64,000 nucleotides of DNA from Nocardioides silvaticus (GCF_003160695.1 NZ_QGDD01000002.1:310001-374000); one strand, 5' to 3'. Positions 34,971 through 43,822 are shown, numbered from the stretch's first letter. The notes: generated by a model from the sequence alone, not told the origin. Translations and numbers: made by a program.

Positions 34971-36212
34971 CTCGCGCTCGCGGCGCCAGGTGTTCCAGTG
35001 CCAGTGCAGGTAGCGGTCGATGGCGCGCACGATGTGGAGCCCGCGGATCGACGGGATCACGTCGAAGGCGTGCTGGGCACGGGGGAGCTCGGCGTAGACC
35101 ACGGTGCGCTTCGACGTCTCCCGCAGCCGCTCGACGAGCTGCCGCGCCTGGTCGACGCCGACCAGCGTGTCGTTGCGGCCGTGGAGCACGAAGAAGTCCG
35201 GCGCGTCGGGGGTGACCCGCAGCAGCGGGGTCGCGGCCTCGTAGGCCTCGGGCGCCTCGGCGTACGACTGCGGGAACACCCGCTTCGCCAGGAACAGGTC
35301 GCGCATCATCTCGACCTTGCGGTTGCCCCCGACGCCGGCCATGTCGTAGACGCCGTAGTGCGGCACCGCGACCTGGACGGTGGTGTCCTTCTCCTCGAAC
35401 CCGGGCTGGAACTGGGGATCGTTGGGGGTCAGCGCCGCCAGTGACGACAGGTGCCCGCCGGCGGAGCCGCCGGTGATCGCGAGGTACTCCGGGTCCCCGC
35501 CGTAGTCGGCGATGTTGTCCTTGATCCACGCGATGGCCTGCTTGACGTCGACGATCTGCGCCGGCCAGCGGTCTCGCGGCGCGAGCCGATAGTTGACCGA
35601 CACGCAGACCCACCCCTTGGCCGCGAGGTGCTCCATCAGCGCGAGACCCTGCTGCTCCTTGGTGCCGATGGTCCAGGCACCGCCGTGGACGTGGAGGAGG
35701 ACCGGCGCCCCGGACTCGGGCGTGGTGGTGGAGGTGTAGATGTCGAGCATCCCGCGCTTGCCGTACGGCGCGAACGGGACGTCGCGCTTCACCTCGACCC
35801 CGGCGCGGCGGCGCTCGCGGCCGAACGCGAACGGGTTGGCGACCCGCCGCCAGGGCGTGGCGAGGTCGGCGGGGGAGGGTGCTTGGTCCAGCTGCTCGAC
35901 GTAGTCGACGCCGAGGCCCTCGACGAGTGCGTCCTCCGCGATCTGGACGGCGCGGCGGCTCTGGCCGACGAGGTAGCCGAGCCCTGCTGCGCTGACCGCG
36001 GCCAGGGCGAGGCCGAGCCGGTCGCGGCGGCCGCGGGCGAGGTGGGCGGCGGTGTCCACCACCGTCGCGGCGAGGACCTGCGGTGCCAGCTCGCTGGTGA
36101 GCCAGCCCGCGGCGAAGGCAGGGACGCCCGCCCGATAGCCGGGGACCGGCTGGACGGCGTTGGCGGTGAGCGCTGCGTTGACAGCCTGGCGGGCGACGAA
36201 GCCGGAGACCAT
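34950..36212 (-). CDS. Alpha/beta hydrolase, LipC-type esterase
   Basis: 420 aa. LLHVHGGAWTIGTKEQQG is the HGGxW oxyanion motif of the hormone-sensitive lipase group, ITGGSAGGHLSSL the nucleophile elbow, VLHGRNDTLVG carries the Asp and RAQHAFDV the His. The N-terminal 130 residues (hydrophobic) resemble LipC-like proteins. It may release fatty acids from sterol or lipid esters. ATG 36212 is 34 bp from a KstR box shared with the divergent acyltransferase. Confidence 0.86.
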   Translation of the reverse strand: MVSGFVARQAVNAALTANAVQPVPGYRAGVPAFAAGWLTSELAPQVLAATVVDTAAHLARGRRDRLGLALAAVSAAGLGYLVGQSRRAVQIAEDALVEGLGVDYVEQLDQAPSPADLATPWRRVANPFAFGRERRRAGVEVKRDVPFAPYGKRGMLDIYTSTTTPESGAPVLLHVHGGAWTIGTKEQQGLALMEHLAAKGWVCVSVNYRLAPRDRWPAQIVDVKQAIAWIKDNIADYGGDPEYLAITGGSAGGHLSSLAALTPNDPQFQPGFEEKDTTVQVAVPHYGVYDMAGVGGNRKVEMMRDLFLAKRVFPQSYAEAPEAYEAATPLLRVTPDAPDFFVLHGRNDTLVGVDQARQLVERLRETSKRTVVYAELPRAQHAFDVIPSIRGLHIVRAIDRYLHWHWNTWRREREPAQTHA

Positions 36213-36245
36213 GATGAGGAGATTAGCCGCCGGGTGGTGCAGAAT

Positions 36246-36259
36246 GAGAACTCGTTCTA
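36246..36259. promoter_or_regulatory. KstR-type operator between esterase and WS/DGAT genes
   Basis: GAGAACTCGTTCTA, one mismatch at the first base. A TACTTT hexamer (36258-36263) on the plus side and CATTCT on the minus side abut it. Confidence 0.75.
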
Positions 36260-36285
36260 CTTTCCGTGCTGATGGGAGCGACGGG

Positions 36286-37710
36286 ATGCAGCGCTTGTCC
36301 GGGCTCGATGCGAGCTTTCTCTACCTCGAGACGCCTGCCCAGCTGATGCACGTGTGTGCGGTGATGGTCCTCGACCAGAGCACCATGCCGACGCCGTACA
36401 CCTTCGACGACCTGATGGCCGGCATCGACGACAGCGTCCACGACGTCCCGGCGTTCACCCGCAAGATCCGCGGCGTGCCGCTGGGGTTGGACCACCCGAT
36501 CTGGGTGCGCGACCAGCAGTTCGACATCGAGCGCCACGTGCACCGGCTCGCGGTGCCGAGCCCGGGCGGCTACCGGGAGCTGATCGACCTCTGCTCCCAC
36601 CTCGCCGCGCTGCCGCTGGACCGGTCCCGCCCGCTGTGGGAGATGTGGGTGATCGAGGGCTACCGCCCCGAGGATGCCGAGGGGCAGCCGGGCGACGAGC
36701 GGATCGTCGTCTTCTCGAAGATGCACCACGCCACCGTCGACGGCGTCTCCGGCTCCAACCTGATCTCCCACCTGTGCTCGCTGGAGCCCGACAGCGCTCC
36801 GCTCGCGCTGGTCGACGAGCAGAGCCACGGCCGCGACCCGAGCCGCGGCGAGCTGCTCGGCCGCGCCGTGATGGGGACCGCGACCAGGCCCGTCACCCTG
36901 GCCCGGGTGCTGCGGCCGTCCGCGCAGCTGATCACCAAGACGATCGGTCGCGCCCGGGAGGGTACGGCGATGGCGGCGCCGTTCTCGGCCCCGCGGACCT
37001 CGTTCAACGGCACCATCACCGGGCACCGCTCGATCGGGCTGGCCGACCTGCGGCTCGACGACGTCCGCGAGATCAAGAAGGCGACCGGCACCACCGTCAA
37101 CGACGTGGTGCTGACGCTGGCCGGCGGCGCCCTGCGCTCCTACCTCGACGAGCGCGGCGAGCTCCCGGCCACGTCGCTCCTGGCGACCGTCCCGGTGAGT
37201 GTGCGGGAGACCTCCCGGCGCGCCGAGGGCGCCAACAAGGTCTCCGCGTTGTTCACCAAGCTCGGCACCGACATCGCCGACCCGCTCGAGCGGCTCGGGA
37301 TGATGGCCGAGCGCAACCGGCACGCGAAGGACCACCACAAAGCGATCAGCGCGGACGCCCTGCAGGACTGGGCGGAGTTCGCCGCGCCACGCACGTTCGG
37401 CCTCGCGGTCCGCACCTACGCCAACCTGCGCCTCGCCGAGAAGCACCCGGTCGTCCACAACCTGGTCATCTCGAACGTCCCGGGACCGCCGGTGCCGCTC
37501 TACTTCATGGGCGCGCAGATCGAGGCGCTCTACCCGCTCGGTCCGGTCTTCCACGGCGCCGGGCTCAACCTCACGGTGATGTCCAACGCCGGCCGGATCC
37601 ACGTCGGCGCCCTCGCCTGCCGCGAGTCGATGCCGGACCCGGACGCGCTCGTGCAGCACTTCCCGGGTGAGCTCGAGCGGCTCCGAAAGGCGGTCGCAGC
37701 GAAGGACTGA
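36286..37710 (+). CDS. Wax ester synthase/diacylglycerol acyltransferase (WS/DGAT)
   Basis: 474 aa. N-terminal RLSGLDASFLYLETPAQLMHV and the catalytic HHxxxDG at MHHATVDGVSG (His147-His148) define the family, with C-terminal NLVISNVPGPPVPLYFMGA and GAGLNLTVMSNAGRIHVG. These enzymes make triacylglycerol or wax esters from acyl-CoA. Its KstR-type box suggests storage lipid synthesis is switched on with sterol use, sinking the acetyl- and propionyl-CoA released. ATG 36286 has GGGAGCGACGGG upstream. Confidence 0.92.
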   Translation: MQRLSGLDASFLYLETPAQLMHVCAVMVLDQSTMPTPYTFDDLMAGIDDSVHDVPAFTRKIRGVPLGLDHPIWVRDQQFDIERHVHRLAVPSPGGYRELIDLCSHLAALPLDRSRPLWEMWVIEGYRPEDAEGQPGDERIVVFSKMHHATVDGVSGSNLISHLCSLEPDSAPLALVDEQSHGRDPSRGELLGRAVMGTATRPVTLARVLRPSAQLITKTIGRAREGTAMAAPFSAPRTSFNGTITGHRSIGLADLRLDDVREIKKATGTTVNDVVLTLAGGALRSYLDERGELPATSLLATVPVSVRETSRRAEGANKVSALFTKLGTDIADPLERLGMMAERNRHAKDHHKAISADALQDWAEFAAPRTFGLAVRTYANLRLAEKHPVVHNLVISNVPGPPVPLYFMGAQIEALYPLGPVFHGAGLNLTVMSNAGRIHVGALACRESMPDPDALVQHFPGELERLRKAVAAKD

Positions 37711-38589
37711 TCAGTCCGGGACGCTCCGCTCAGCGCGCTGCCGGGCCAGGTCGACGGCACGGTGGAAAGCCTTGAGGACGTACGGCGGCACGTCCATGCC
37801 CTGCCGGTGCGCCCAGAGCAGCTCGCGCTCGACCCGCACCGCCTTGGCGGCCATCTCCTCGTCGGCCGTCATGCCGAGCGTGATCATCACGTCGCCGAAG
37901 TCGGCGCGCTGCTCGTCGGAGCTCGCACCGACCGGGCCGTAGGAGATCGTGCGCATCCGCCGGACCAGCCAGCGCTGCCAGCCGGCGAGCTGCTCCCACA
38001 GCCCGCGCGCGGACAGCTGGTAGAAGACGAAGTGGCCGGGCTCCTGGCGCTTGATCGGTGCGACCACGGTCTGCGCGACCGCCCGCTCGCCCATGGCGGC
38101 GGTGCCGTCGTGGAGCTTGTTGTAGGCCAGCACCGCCTGCCGCTCGGTCGACATCCCGGTGAGGTAGTAGAGCATCCGGCACACGTCCTGGAAGGCGGGC
38201 AGGTGGGCGAGCGCGCCCAGCAGCCGCAGCTTGAGGCTGACGGTGTCGGTGTCCGGCGTCGTCGGCGACCGGCCGAGCTCGACCTGCAGCTGGTCGAGGA
38301 TCCGGCCGTGCTGGATCTCCTGCGGTTGCCACACGTCGGCGTAGAACCAGCGGTCGACCTCGGGCGGGTCCGGGAGCAGGGTCGTGAGCTCGAGGACGTT
38401 GCGGTCGACCTCCAGCTCGACCCGCGCCATGTAGTCGAGGACGTGGCCGTAGCGCCGGCCGAGAGCGACCGGGTCGACGACGGTGAAGTCGACGTCGTCG
38501 AGGCGCAGCGGCGGGTGCTCGTCGGCGAGGCGGGCGACGTGGTCGGCGAGGCGGCGCTCGAGTCCTCGTGTCACGCGCGGCACGCGCAC
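37711..38589 (-). CDS. Ferritin-like (possible diiron) protein of unknown function
   Basis: 292 aa, mainly helical. VWQPQEIQHGRILDQL and RQEPGHFVFYQL contain two ExxH motifs (EIQH, EPGH) spaced about 100 residues apart, the pattern of diiron four-helix bundles such as acyl-ACP desaturases; the Glu in YMARVELEVDRN could be another ligand. The activity is not known. It is divergent from the side-chain operon across a KstR box (38621), so probably a sterol-induced gene. Start GTG 38589 or 38583. Confidence 0.72.
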   Translation of the reverse strand: MRVPRVTRGLERRLADHVARLADEHPPLRLDDVDFTVVDPVALGRRYGHVLDYMARVELEVDRNVLELTTLLPDPPEVDRWFYADVWQPQEIQHGRILDQLQVELGRSPTTPDTDTVSLKLRLLGALAHLPAFQDVCRMLYYLTGMSTERQAVLAYNKLHDGTAAMGERAVAQTVVAPIKRQEPGHFVFYQLSARGLWEQLAGWQRWLVRRMRTISYGPVGASSDEQRADFGDVMITLGMTADEEMAAKAVRVERELLWAHRQGMDVPPYVLKAFHRAVDLARQRAERSVPD

Positions 38590-38620
38590 ATTGTGGCGGA
38601 CTCCTCCGTGCGCCGCGAAC

Positions 38621-38634
38621 TAGAACACGTTACA
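38621..38634. promoter_or_regulatory. KstR-type operator/promoter of the side-chain operon
   Basis: TAGAACACGTTACA, an exact fit. TACAGT (38631-38636) lies 7 nt before GTG 38644; the downstream bases TTCTGCCC echo the reductase promoter (TTTCTTCC), so a leaderless start is likely. The same box can serve the ferritin-like gene on the other strand. Confidence 0.87.
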
Positions 38635-38643
38635 GTTCTGCCC

Positions 38644-40845
38644 GTGACAGGTGCTCCTAGTGATGGCGAAGAGATCAGTGCGGTACGCGCGGTCGTCACC
38701 GAGGTGCTCGGGCGCTCGGACGGTGCCGGGGACTGGGCAGCCTGGCAGGCCGCCGGCCTGACCGCGCTCCCGGTCCCGGAGGAGCACGGCGGTGACGGCC
38801 TCGGTCTGGAGGCGGTGGCGGTGCTGCTGCGCGAGTCCGGCCGCTCCGCGCAGCGGGTGCCCGCCTGGGAGAGCCTGTGCTGCGGCGCGCTCACGCTGGC
38901 CCGCTTCGGCACCGAGGCCCAGCGCAAGGAGCACCTGCCCGCGATCGCCGAGGGCGCCGTGGTCACGCCCGCGCTGCGGGAGGTCTCGACGGGCTCGACC
39001 AGCACGGTGACGTCGTACGCCGGCGGCCGGGTGACCGGTCGCAAGACCGCGGTCACCTACGCGGACACCGCGACCGCCCTGCTCGTGGTCGCCGAGGACG
39101 GCGGCGACACCGGCGGGACCGTCGTGCTCGTCGACCCGCAGGGCCCAGGGGTCACGCTGCTGCCCGCCAGCGCCTCCACGCCGACGCCGACCTTCACGGT
39201 CGTGCTCGAGGACGCGCCCGCCGAGCCGCTGGAGAGCGGGGCGGCGGCGTACCTCCGCGACGTCGCGACCGCCGGTCTCGCCGTGACCGCCGCCGGGGTG
39301 CTCGCCGGCGCCCGCGACCTGACCGCCGGCTACGTGAAGGGTCGCGAGCAGTTCGGCCGGGTGCTGGCGGAGTTCCAGGCGGTCGCGCTGCAGATGGCCG
39401 ACGTCTACGTCGCCAGCCGCACCCTGGACCTCGCCGCCGACAACGCCGTGTGGCGGGTCGCGCAGGGCCTCCCGGCCGCCGACGACCTCGCGGTCGCCGG
39501 CTACTGGGTGAGCCGGGTCGCGCCCGCCGCCTTCCGCACCTGCCACCACCTCCACGGCGGCATGGGCGTCGACGTCACCTACCCGCTGATCGGCTACACG
39601 AGCTGGGGCACCGACCTCACCCACGCCCTCGACACGCTGCCCGGCGACGTGCCGGTCGAGGCGCCGGAGAGCAAGAACCTCGAGCTGAGCGAGGAGCAGC
39701 GGGCTCTCAAGGCCGAGCTGCGCGCGTGGTTCGCCGGCCTCGCGGCCGAGTACGGGCACCCCGACGACCCCGGCGCGGTCGAGGGCGCTTGGGACCGCCA
39801 CGGTCCGTCGTACCAGAAGCTGATCAAGCGGATGGGGGCCGACGGCTGGATGGGCGTCGGCTGGCCGAAGGAGTACGGCGGGCACGGGCTCGGTGAGGTC
39901 GAGCAGACGATCTTCGCCAACGAGGCGCAGTACCACGACGTGCACCTGCCGGCGGTGACGCTGCAGACCGTCGGCCCGACGCTGATCCGCTACGGGACCG
40001 AGAAGCAGAAGCAGTTGTTCCTGCCGAGGATCCTCAGCGGCGACGTCCACTTCGCGATCGGCTACAGCGAGCCGGACGCCGGCACCGACCTGGCGTCGCT
40101 GCGCACCACCGCGCGCCGCGACGGTGACCACTACGTCGTCAACGGGCAGAAGCTGTGGACCACCGGTGGCCACCAGGCCGACTACCTGTGGCTGGCCGTC
40201 CGCACCGACCCCCACGCCCCGAAGCACAAGGGCATCTCGATCCTCATCGTCGACACCAGGGACCCCGGCTACAGCTGGACGCCGATCATCACCGCCGACG
40301 GCTCGCACCACGTCAACGCGACCTACTTCAACGACGTCCGGGTGCCCGTCGACATGCTCGTGGGCGAGGAGAACCAGGGCTGGAAGCTGATCACGACCCA
40401 GCTCAACCACGAGCGGGTCATGCTCGGACCGGCCGGGCGGATCGAGGGCCTGCGCGACCGGATCGTCCGCTGGGCGGACGCGGCCGGCGTCCGGCAGGAG
40501 CCCGACCTGGTCGCGCTGCTCGGCGAGGCGACGGCGGTCTTCCGGGTGAACGAGCTGCTCAACTGGGAGGTCGCGCGGGCGGCCGCCGCCGGCGAGATCA
40601 ACGTCGCCGACGCCTCCGCCACGAAGGTGTTCGCCTCCGACCATGTGCAGCACCTGCTGGCCGACCTGATCGCCGCGGTGCACCGGCACGGCGACGCCGG
40701 TGACCCGGAGACCCGGGAGCTGCTGGACTACCTGGACGCGCAGGCCAAGCGCAACCTGGTGCTCACCTTCGGCGGTGGTGTCCAGGAGGTGCAGCGCGAG
40801 CTGATCGCGATGTTCGGACTCAAGCTGCCCCGGGTGCCGCGATGA
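38644..40845 (+). CDS. Fused FadE28-FadE29-type acyl-CoA dehydrogenase (ChsE1-ChsE2)
   Basis: 733 aa. The N-terminal unit (about 1-330, KGREQFGRVLAEFQAVALQM, HLHGGMGVDVTYPLIGYTSW) resembles FadE28. The C-terminal unit (about 345-733, LSEEQRALKAELRAWF, GWPKEYGGHGLGEVEQ, YSEPDAGTDLASLRTT, FAIGYS context, LNHERVMLGPAGRIEG) resembles FadE29. In M. tuberculosis these are separate subunits forming an alpha2beta2 enzyme that dehydrogenates 3-oxo-23,24-bisnorchol-type CoA. Here they are one chain. The N-terminal unit carries an in-frame repeat copy (VSTGST at about residue 114). GTG 38644 is leaderless; ATGA overlap with the next gene. Confidence 0.87.
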   Translation: MTGAPSDGEEISAVRAVVTEVLGRSDGAGDWAAWQAAGLTALPVPEEHGGDGLGLEAVAVLLRESGRSAQRVPAWESLCCGALTLARFGTEAQRKEHLPAIAEGAVVTPALREVSTGSTSTVTSYAGGRVTGRKTAVTYADTATALLVVAEDGGDTGGTVVLVDPQGPGVTLLPASASTPTPTFTVVLEDAPAEPLESGAAAYLRDVATAGLAVTAAGVLAGARDLTAGYVKGREQFGRVLAEFQAVALQMADVYVASRTLDLAADNAVWRVAQGLPAADDLAVAGYWVSRVAPAAFRTCHHLHGGMGVDVTYPLIGYTSWGTDLTHALDTLPGDVPVEAPESKNLELSEEQRALKAELRAWFAGLAAEYGHPDDPGAVEGAWDRHGPSYQKLIKRMGADGWMGVGWPKEYGGHGLGEVEQTIFANEAQYHDVHLPAVTLQTVGPTLIRYGTEKQKQLFLPRILSGDVHFAIGYSEPDAGTDLASLRTTARRDGDHYVVNGQKLWTTGGHQADYLWLAVRTDPHAPKHKGISILIVDTRDPGYSWTPIITADGSHHVNATYFNDVRVPVDMLVGEENQGWKLITTQLNHERVMLGPAGRIEGLRDRIVRWADAAGVRQEPDLVALLGEATAVFRVNELLNWEVARAAAAGEINVADASATKVFASDHVQHLLADLIAAVHRHGDAGDPETRELLDYLDAQAKRNLVLTFGGGVQEVQRELIAMFGLKLPRVPR
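38982..39000 (+). repeat. Dispersed palindromic repeat, short form, in-frame
   Basis: GGTCTCGACGGGCTCGACC, read as VSTGST inside the FadE28-like unit. Confidence 0.8.
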
Positions 40846-41366
40846 GCACGCCGGAACCGGTGGTCGAGCCTGTCGAGACCCGCGAGCGCCACGAGCGGAT
40901 CATGGCCGAGGCGGAGCGCATCAAGGCGCTCGGGGAGGCATCCGAGACCGTGGCGCGGTGGGAGGTCAACCAGCCGACGATCGGCACCTGGCTCGACGCG
41001 ATGGGTTACGAGAACGAGCGCTTCCTCCAGGGGGAGGCGCCGCCGTCGATGGCACAGGTCTGGACGATGCCCGGTCTCGGCCGCAAGCGTGCGGCCGACG
41101 ACCCGCTGCACTCGATGATGGAGCTGCTCACCGCCGAGGGCTACACCGCGGTGCTCGGCACCAACACCGAGCAGACCTACGAGCGCTACCTGCGGGTCGG
41201 CGAGCTGGTCCGGGTGACCACCGCGCTCGACTCCGTGGCCGGGCCGAAGAACACCGCGATGGGCGTCGGCTACTTCGTGACGTCCCGCAACCGCTGGTAC
41301 GTCGGGGACGAGCTCGTTGCGACCATGCTCTTCCGCGTGCTCAAGTTCGTCCCGAAGGAGCGTTGA
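40842..41366 (+). CDS. chsH2: MaoC-like hydratase subunit, N-terminal half of ChsH2
   Basis: 174 aa hot-dog domain (NQPTIGTWLDAMGYENERF, PSMAQVWTMPG, LRVGELVRVTTALDSVAGP). Corresponds to the MaoC part of mycobacterial ChsH2 (Rv3542c), which there is fused to a DUF35 domain. Here the DUF35 part is the next gene. It lacks a clear D-x4-H dyad, as expected for the non-catalytic partner. Residues 7-13 (VVEPVET) are encoded by a repeat copy. ATGA overlap with fadE gene. Confidence 0.85.
   Translation: MSTPEPVVEPVETRERHERIMAEAERIKALGEASETVARWEVNQPTIGTWLDAMGYENERFLQGEAPPSMAQVWTMPGLGRKRAADDPLHSMMELLTAEGYTAVLGTNTEQTYERYLRVGELVRVTTALDSVAGPKNTAMGVGYFVTSRNRWYVGDELVATMLFRVLKFVPKER
40859..40880 (-). repeat. 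Dispersed palindromic repeat, short form, in-frame
   Basis: GGTGGTCGAGCCTGTCGAGACC near the start of the MaoC-like gene, read as VVEPVET (the opposite orientation from the VSTSST reading). Confidence 0.8.
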
Positions 41367-41755
41367 TGGCCATCCGGCCGATGATCAACCGCGACTCCCG
41401 GTTCTTCTGGGAGGGCACCCAGGTCGGCGAGCTGCGGATCCAGACGTGCAACGCCTGCGGCGCGAAGCGGTTCCCGCCCGGTCCCGCCTGCCAGGAGTGC
41501 GACGCCTACGACCGCGGCCACCAGGTCGCGGTCGGCACCGGCACCGTCTTCTCCTACGTGGTCCACCGGCACCCGCCGGTGCCCGGCAAGGAGCTACCGA
41601 TCGTGATCGCCCTCATCGACCTCGACGAGGGCGTGCGGATGGTGGGCGAGGTGGCCGACGTGGCCGACGACGAGATCGAGATCGGGATGCGGCTGCGCGT
41701 CGACTTCACCAAGGTCGACGACGAGCTGACCCTGCCCGTCTGGAGGAGAGTATGA
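41366..41755 (+). CDS. chsH2: OB-fold zinc-ribbon DUF35 protein, C-terminal half of ChsH2
   Basis: 129 aa. The zinc ribbon CNACGAKRFPPGPACQEC (two CxxC pairs) and an OB-fold (VGTGTVFSYVVHRHPPVPG, ALIDLDEGVRMVGEV) define the DUF35 family. In the mycobacterial enzyme this domain of ChsH2 binds the aldolase Ltp2. ATG 41366 shares its A with the MaoC gene stop, so two chains replace one. Confidence 0.86.
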   Translation: MAIRPMINRDSRFFWEGTQVGELRIQTCNACGAKRFPPGPACQECDAYDRGHQVAVGTGTVFSYVVHRHPPVPGKELPIVIALIDLDEGVRMVGEVADVADDEIEIGMRLRVDFTKVDDELTLPVWRRV

Positions 41756-42150
41756 GGACCCTGGAGGCCGGGCTGCAGATCCCCGAGTGGAGCCTGCCGC
41801 TGACCCCGACGACGATCGTCAGCACAGCGATCGCGACCCGCGACTGGCAGGACGTGCACCACGACCGCGACGTCGCCCAAGCGGCCGGGTCGAAGGACAT
41901 CTTCATGAACATCCTGACCACCAACGGGCTGGTCGAGAAGTTCGTCGTCGACTGGGTCGGGCACGACTGCGACCTCAAGGGCATCGCGATCCGGCTCGGC
42001 GCGCCCGCCCACCCCTACGACACGCTGACGTTCAGCGGCACCGTCACCGAGGTCGCCGACGGGGTGGCCAGCATCGACGTCGTCGGCAACGTCTCCCTCG
42101 GAGTCCACGTCACCGGCACCGTGAAGGTCGCCGTGGAGACCGCTTCGTGA
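41752..42150 (+). CDS. chsH1: MaoC-like hydratase ChsH1
   Basis: 132 aa hot-dog protein. ATRDWQDVHHDRDVAQ carries Asp31 and His36, spaced like the catalytic pair of Rv3541c ChsH1. It hydrates the side-chain enoyl-CoA together with ChsH2. FMNILTTNGLVEKFVVDW matches the family. ATG overlaps the DUF35 gene stop as ATGA. Confidence 0.88.
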   Translation: MRTLEAGLQIPEWSLPLTPTTIVSTAIATRDWQDVHHDRDVAQAAGSKDIFMNILTTNGLVEKFVVDWVGHDCDLKGIAIRLGAPAHPYDTLTFSGTVTEVADGVASIDVVGNVSLGVHVTGTVKVAVETAS

Positions 42151-43313
42151 GCGGGCTCAGCGGGAAGGCGGCGATCGTCGGCATCGGCGCGACCGAGTTC
42201 TCCAAGGAGTCCGGCCGGTCCGAGCTCCAGCTCTCCGTCGAGGCGGTCCGCGCCGCCGTCGCCGACGCCGGCCTCGCCACCTCGGACATCGACGGGCTGA
42301 CGACGTTCACCATGGACACGTCCTCGGAGATCGCCGTCGCCCGCGAGCTCGGGCTGCCCGAGCTGAGGTTCTTCAGCCGCATCAACTACGGCGGCGGGGC
42401 GGCGTGCGCGACGGTCCAGCAGGCCGCGATGGCGGTGGCGACCGGCGTCGCCGACGTCGTCGTCTGCTACCGCGGCTTCAACGAGCGCTCGGAGTCCCGC
42501 TTCGGCCAGGTCTCGATCGCTGCGGCGACCCAGGTCAACACCAACGGCCTCGACAACGCCTGGACCTACCCGATGGGTCTCGGCACCCCCGCCGCGACGG
42601 TGGCGATGCAGGCCCGCCGCTACATGCACGAGTACGGCGCCACCTCCGAGGACTTCGGCCGCGTCGCGGTCGCCGACCGCCGCCACGCGGCGACCAACCC
42701 CAACGCGTTCTTCCACGGCAAGCCGATCACGCTGGAGGACCACCAGGCCTCGCGGATGATCGTCGACCCGCTGCACCTGCTCGACTGCTGCCAGGAGAGC
42801 GACGGTGCCGTCGCGCTCGTCGTCACCTCCGCCGAGCGGGCCCGCGACCTGGCCCAGCCGCCGGCGCACGTCGTTGCGGCGGCCCAGGGGAGCGGACGCG
42901 ACCAGTTCGTGATGACGTCGTACTACCGCGACGACATCGGCATCCCGGAGATGGGCGTGGTCGGCCGGGAGCTGTGGCGCCAGTCGGGGCTGACCCCGGA
43001 CGAGATGCCGATGGCGGTGCTCTACGACCACTTCACGCCGTACGTCCTCATGCAGCTGGAGGAGCTCGGCTTCTGCGGTCGCGGCGAGGCTCCCGACTTC
43101 GTCAAGGACGGCGCCATCGAGATCGGCGGCCGGCTGCCGCTCAACACCCACGGCGGGCAGCTCGGCGAGGCCTACATCCACGGCATGAACGGCATCGCCG
43201 AGGGCGTCCGCCAGGTCCGCGGCACCTCGGTCAACCAGGTCGACGACGCCCACCACGTGCTGGTCACCGCCGGCACCGGGGTCCCGACGAGCGGGCTGGT
43301 GCTCAGCCGGTAG
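42147..43313 (+). CDS. ltp2: Thiolase-fold retro-aldolase Ltp2
   Basis: 388 aa nonspecific-lipid-transfer/thiolase family protein. AAIVGIGATEFSKESGR opens the fold; VVVCYRGFNERSESRFGQ, DCCQESDGAVALVVTSAERA, PLNTHGGQLGEAYIHGMNG and VTAGTGVPTSGLVLSR are typical. The thiolase acylation Cys is not where expected, in line with a retro-aldol role: Ltp2 cleaves the 17-hydroxy side-chain CoA, releasing propionyl-CoA and the 17-keto steroid. GTG 42147 overlaps the chsH1 stop. Last gene of the operon. Confidence 0.9.
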   Translation: MSGLSGKAAIVGIGATEFSKESGRSELQLSVEAVRAAVADAGLATSDIDGLTTFTMDTSSEIAVARELGLPELRFFSRINYGGGAACATVQQAAMAVATGVADVVVCYRGFNERSESRFGQVSIAAATQVNTNGLDNAWTYPMGLGTPAATVAMQARRYMHEYGATSEDFGRVAVADRRHAATNPNAFFHGKPITLEDHQASRMIVDPLHLLDCCQESDGAVALVVTSAERARDLAQPPAHVVAAAQGSGRDQFVMTSYYRDDIGIPEMGVVGRELWRQSGLTPDEMPMAVLYDHFTPYVLMQLEELGFCGRGEAPDFVKDGAIEIGGRLPLNTHGGQLGEAYIHGMNGIAEGVRQVRGTSVNQVDDAHHVLVTAGTGVPTSGLVLSR

Positions 43314-43324
43314 CGCCAGCCGAC

Positions 43325-43822
43325 TCAGTCTGACTCAGTCCAGTGGTTGTCGTGCGCGGCCATGAAGGCGTCGCGCTCGTCCTGGGTCCACTGCTCGCCA
43401 CGGGCGAGCCGGTCGAGCCCCTCGAAGTAGCCCTCCCGCGGCGCACCCGGCGCGAAGTGGAGCAGCATCGAGGCAGGCGCGCCGGACTCGTTGCGGAAGC
43501 CGTGCAGCCCGCCGGGCGGGACGTGGGCGAAGTCGCCCGGCCGGGCGGTCACCCACGCCCGCCCGTCGTAGATCCTCACCTCGCCGGTGAGGATGTAGAA
43601 GGACTCCGAGATGGTGCGGTGGAAGTGGGCGTCCGGGCCGCTGACCGCTTCGGAGAACTCCCACTTGTACAGCCCGAACAGCCCGCCGGTGCCCTCCCCG
43701 CGGGCGAGGTAGGTGACCCGGTTGCCGTTCGGGTAGACCAGGTCGGGGGCGTCCGCACCCGCCTTGATGGTCGCGGAGACCTCGCCGGCGGGACCGTCGT
43801 AGAGCGGGGGAGGGTAGGACAT
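43325..43822 (-). CDS. Cupin-domain protein
   Basis: 165 aa. A cupin barrel: GPDAHFHRTISESFYILTGEVRIYDG is motif 1 (HxH..E) and PGDFAHVPPGGLHGFRN motif 2 with the final His. Metal-binding, function unknown. ATG 43822 lies 6 nt after TACGGT, so leaderless. It is divergent from the DinB-like gene. Confidence 0.83.
   Translation of the reverse strand: MSYPPPLYDGPAGEVSATIKAGADAPDLVYPNGNRVTYLARGEGTGGLFGLYKWEFSEAVSGPDAHFHRTISESFYILTGEVRIYDGRAWVTARPGDFAHVPPGGLHGFRNESGAPASMLLHFAPGAPREGYFEGLDRLARGEQWTQDERDAFMAAHDNHWTESD

Noticed and set aside
37762..40845. A start for the fused fadE far upstream at 37762
   Set aside because: The extension overlaps the oppositely oriented ferritin-like gene and the KstR box; protein similarity starts just after GTG 38644.
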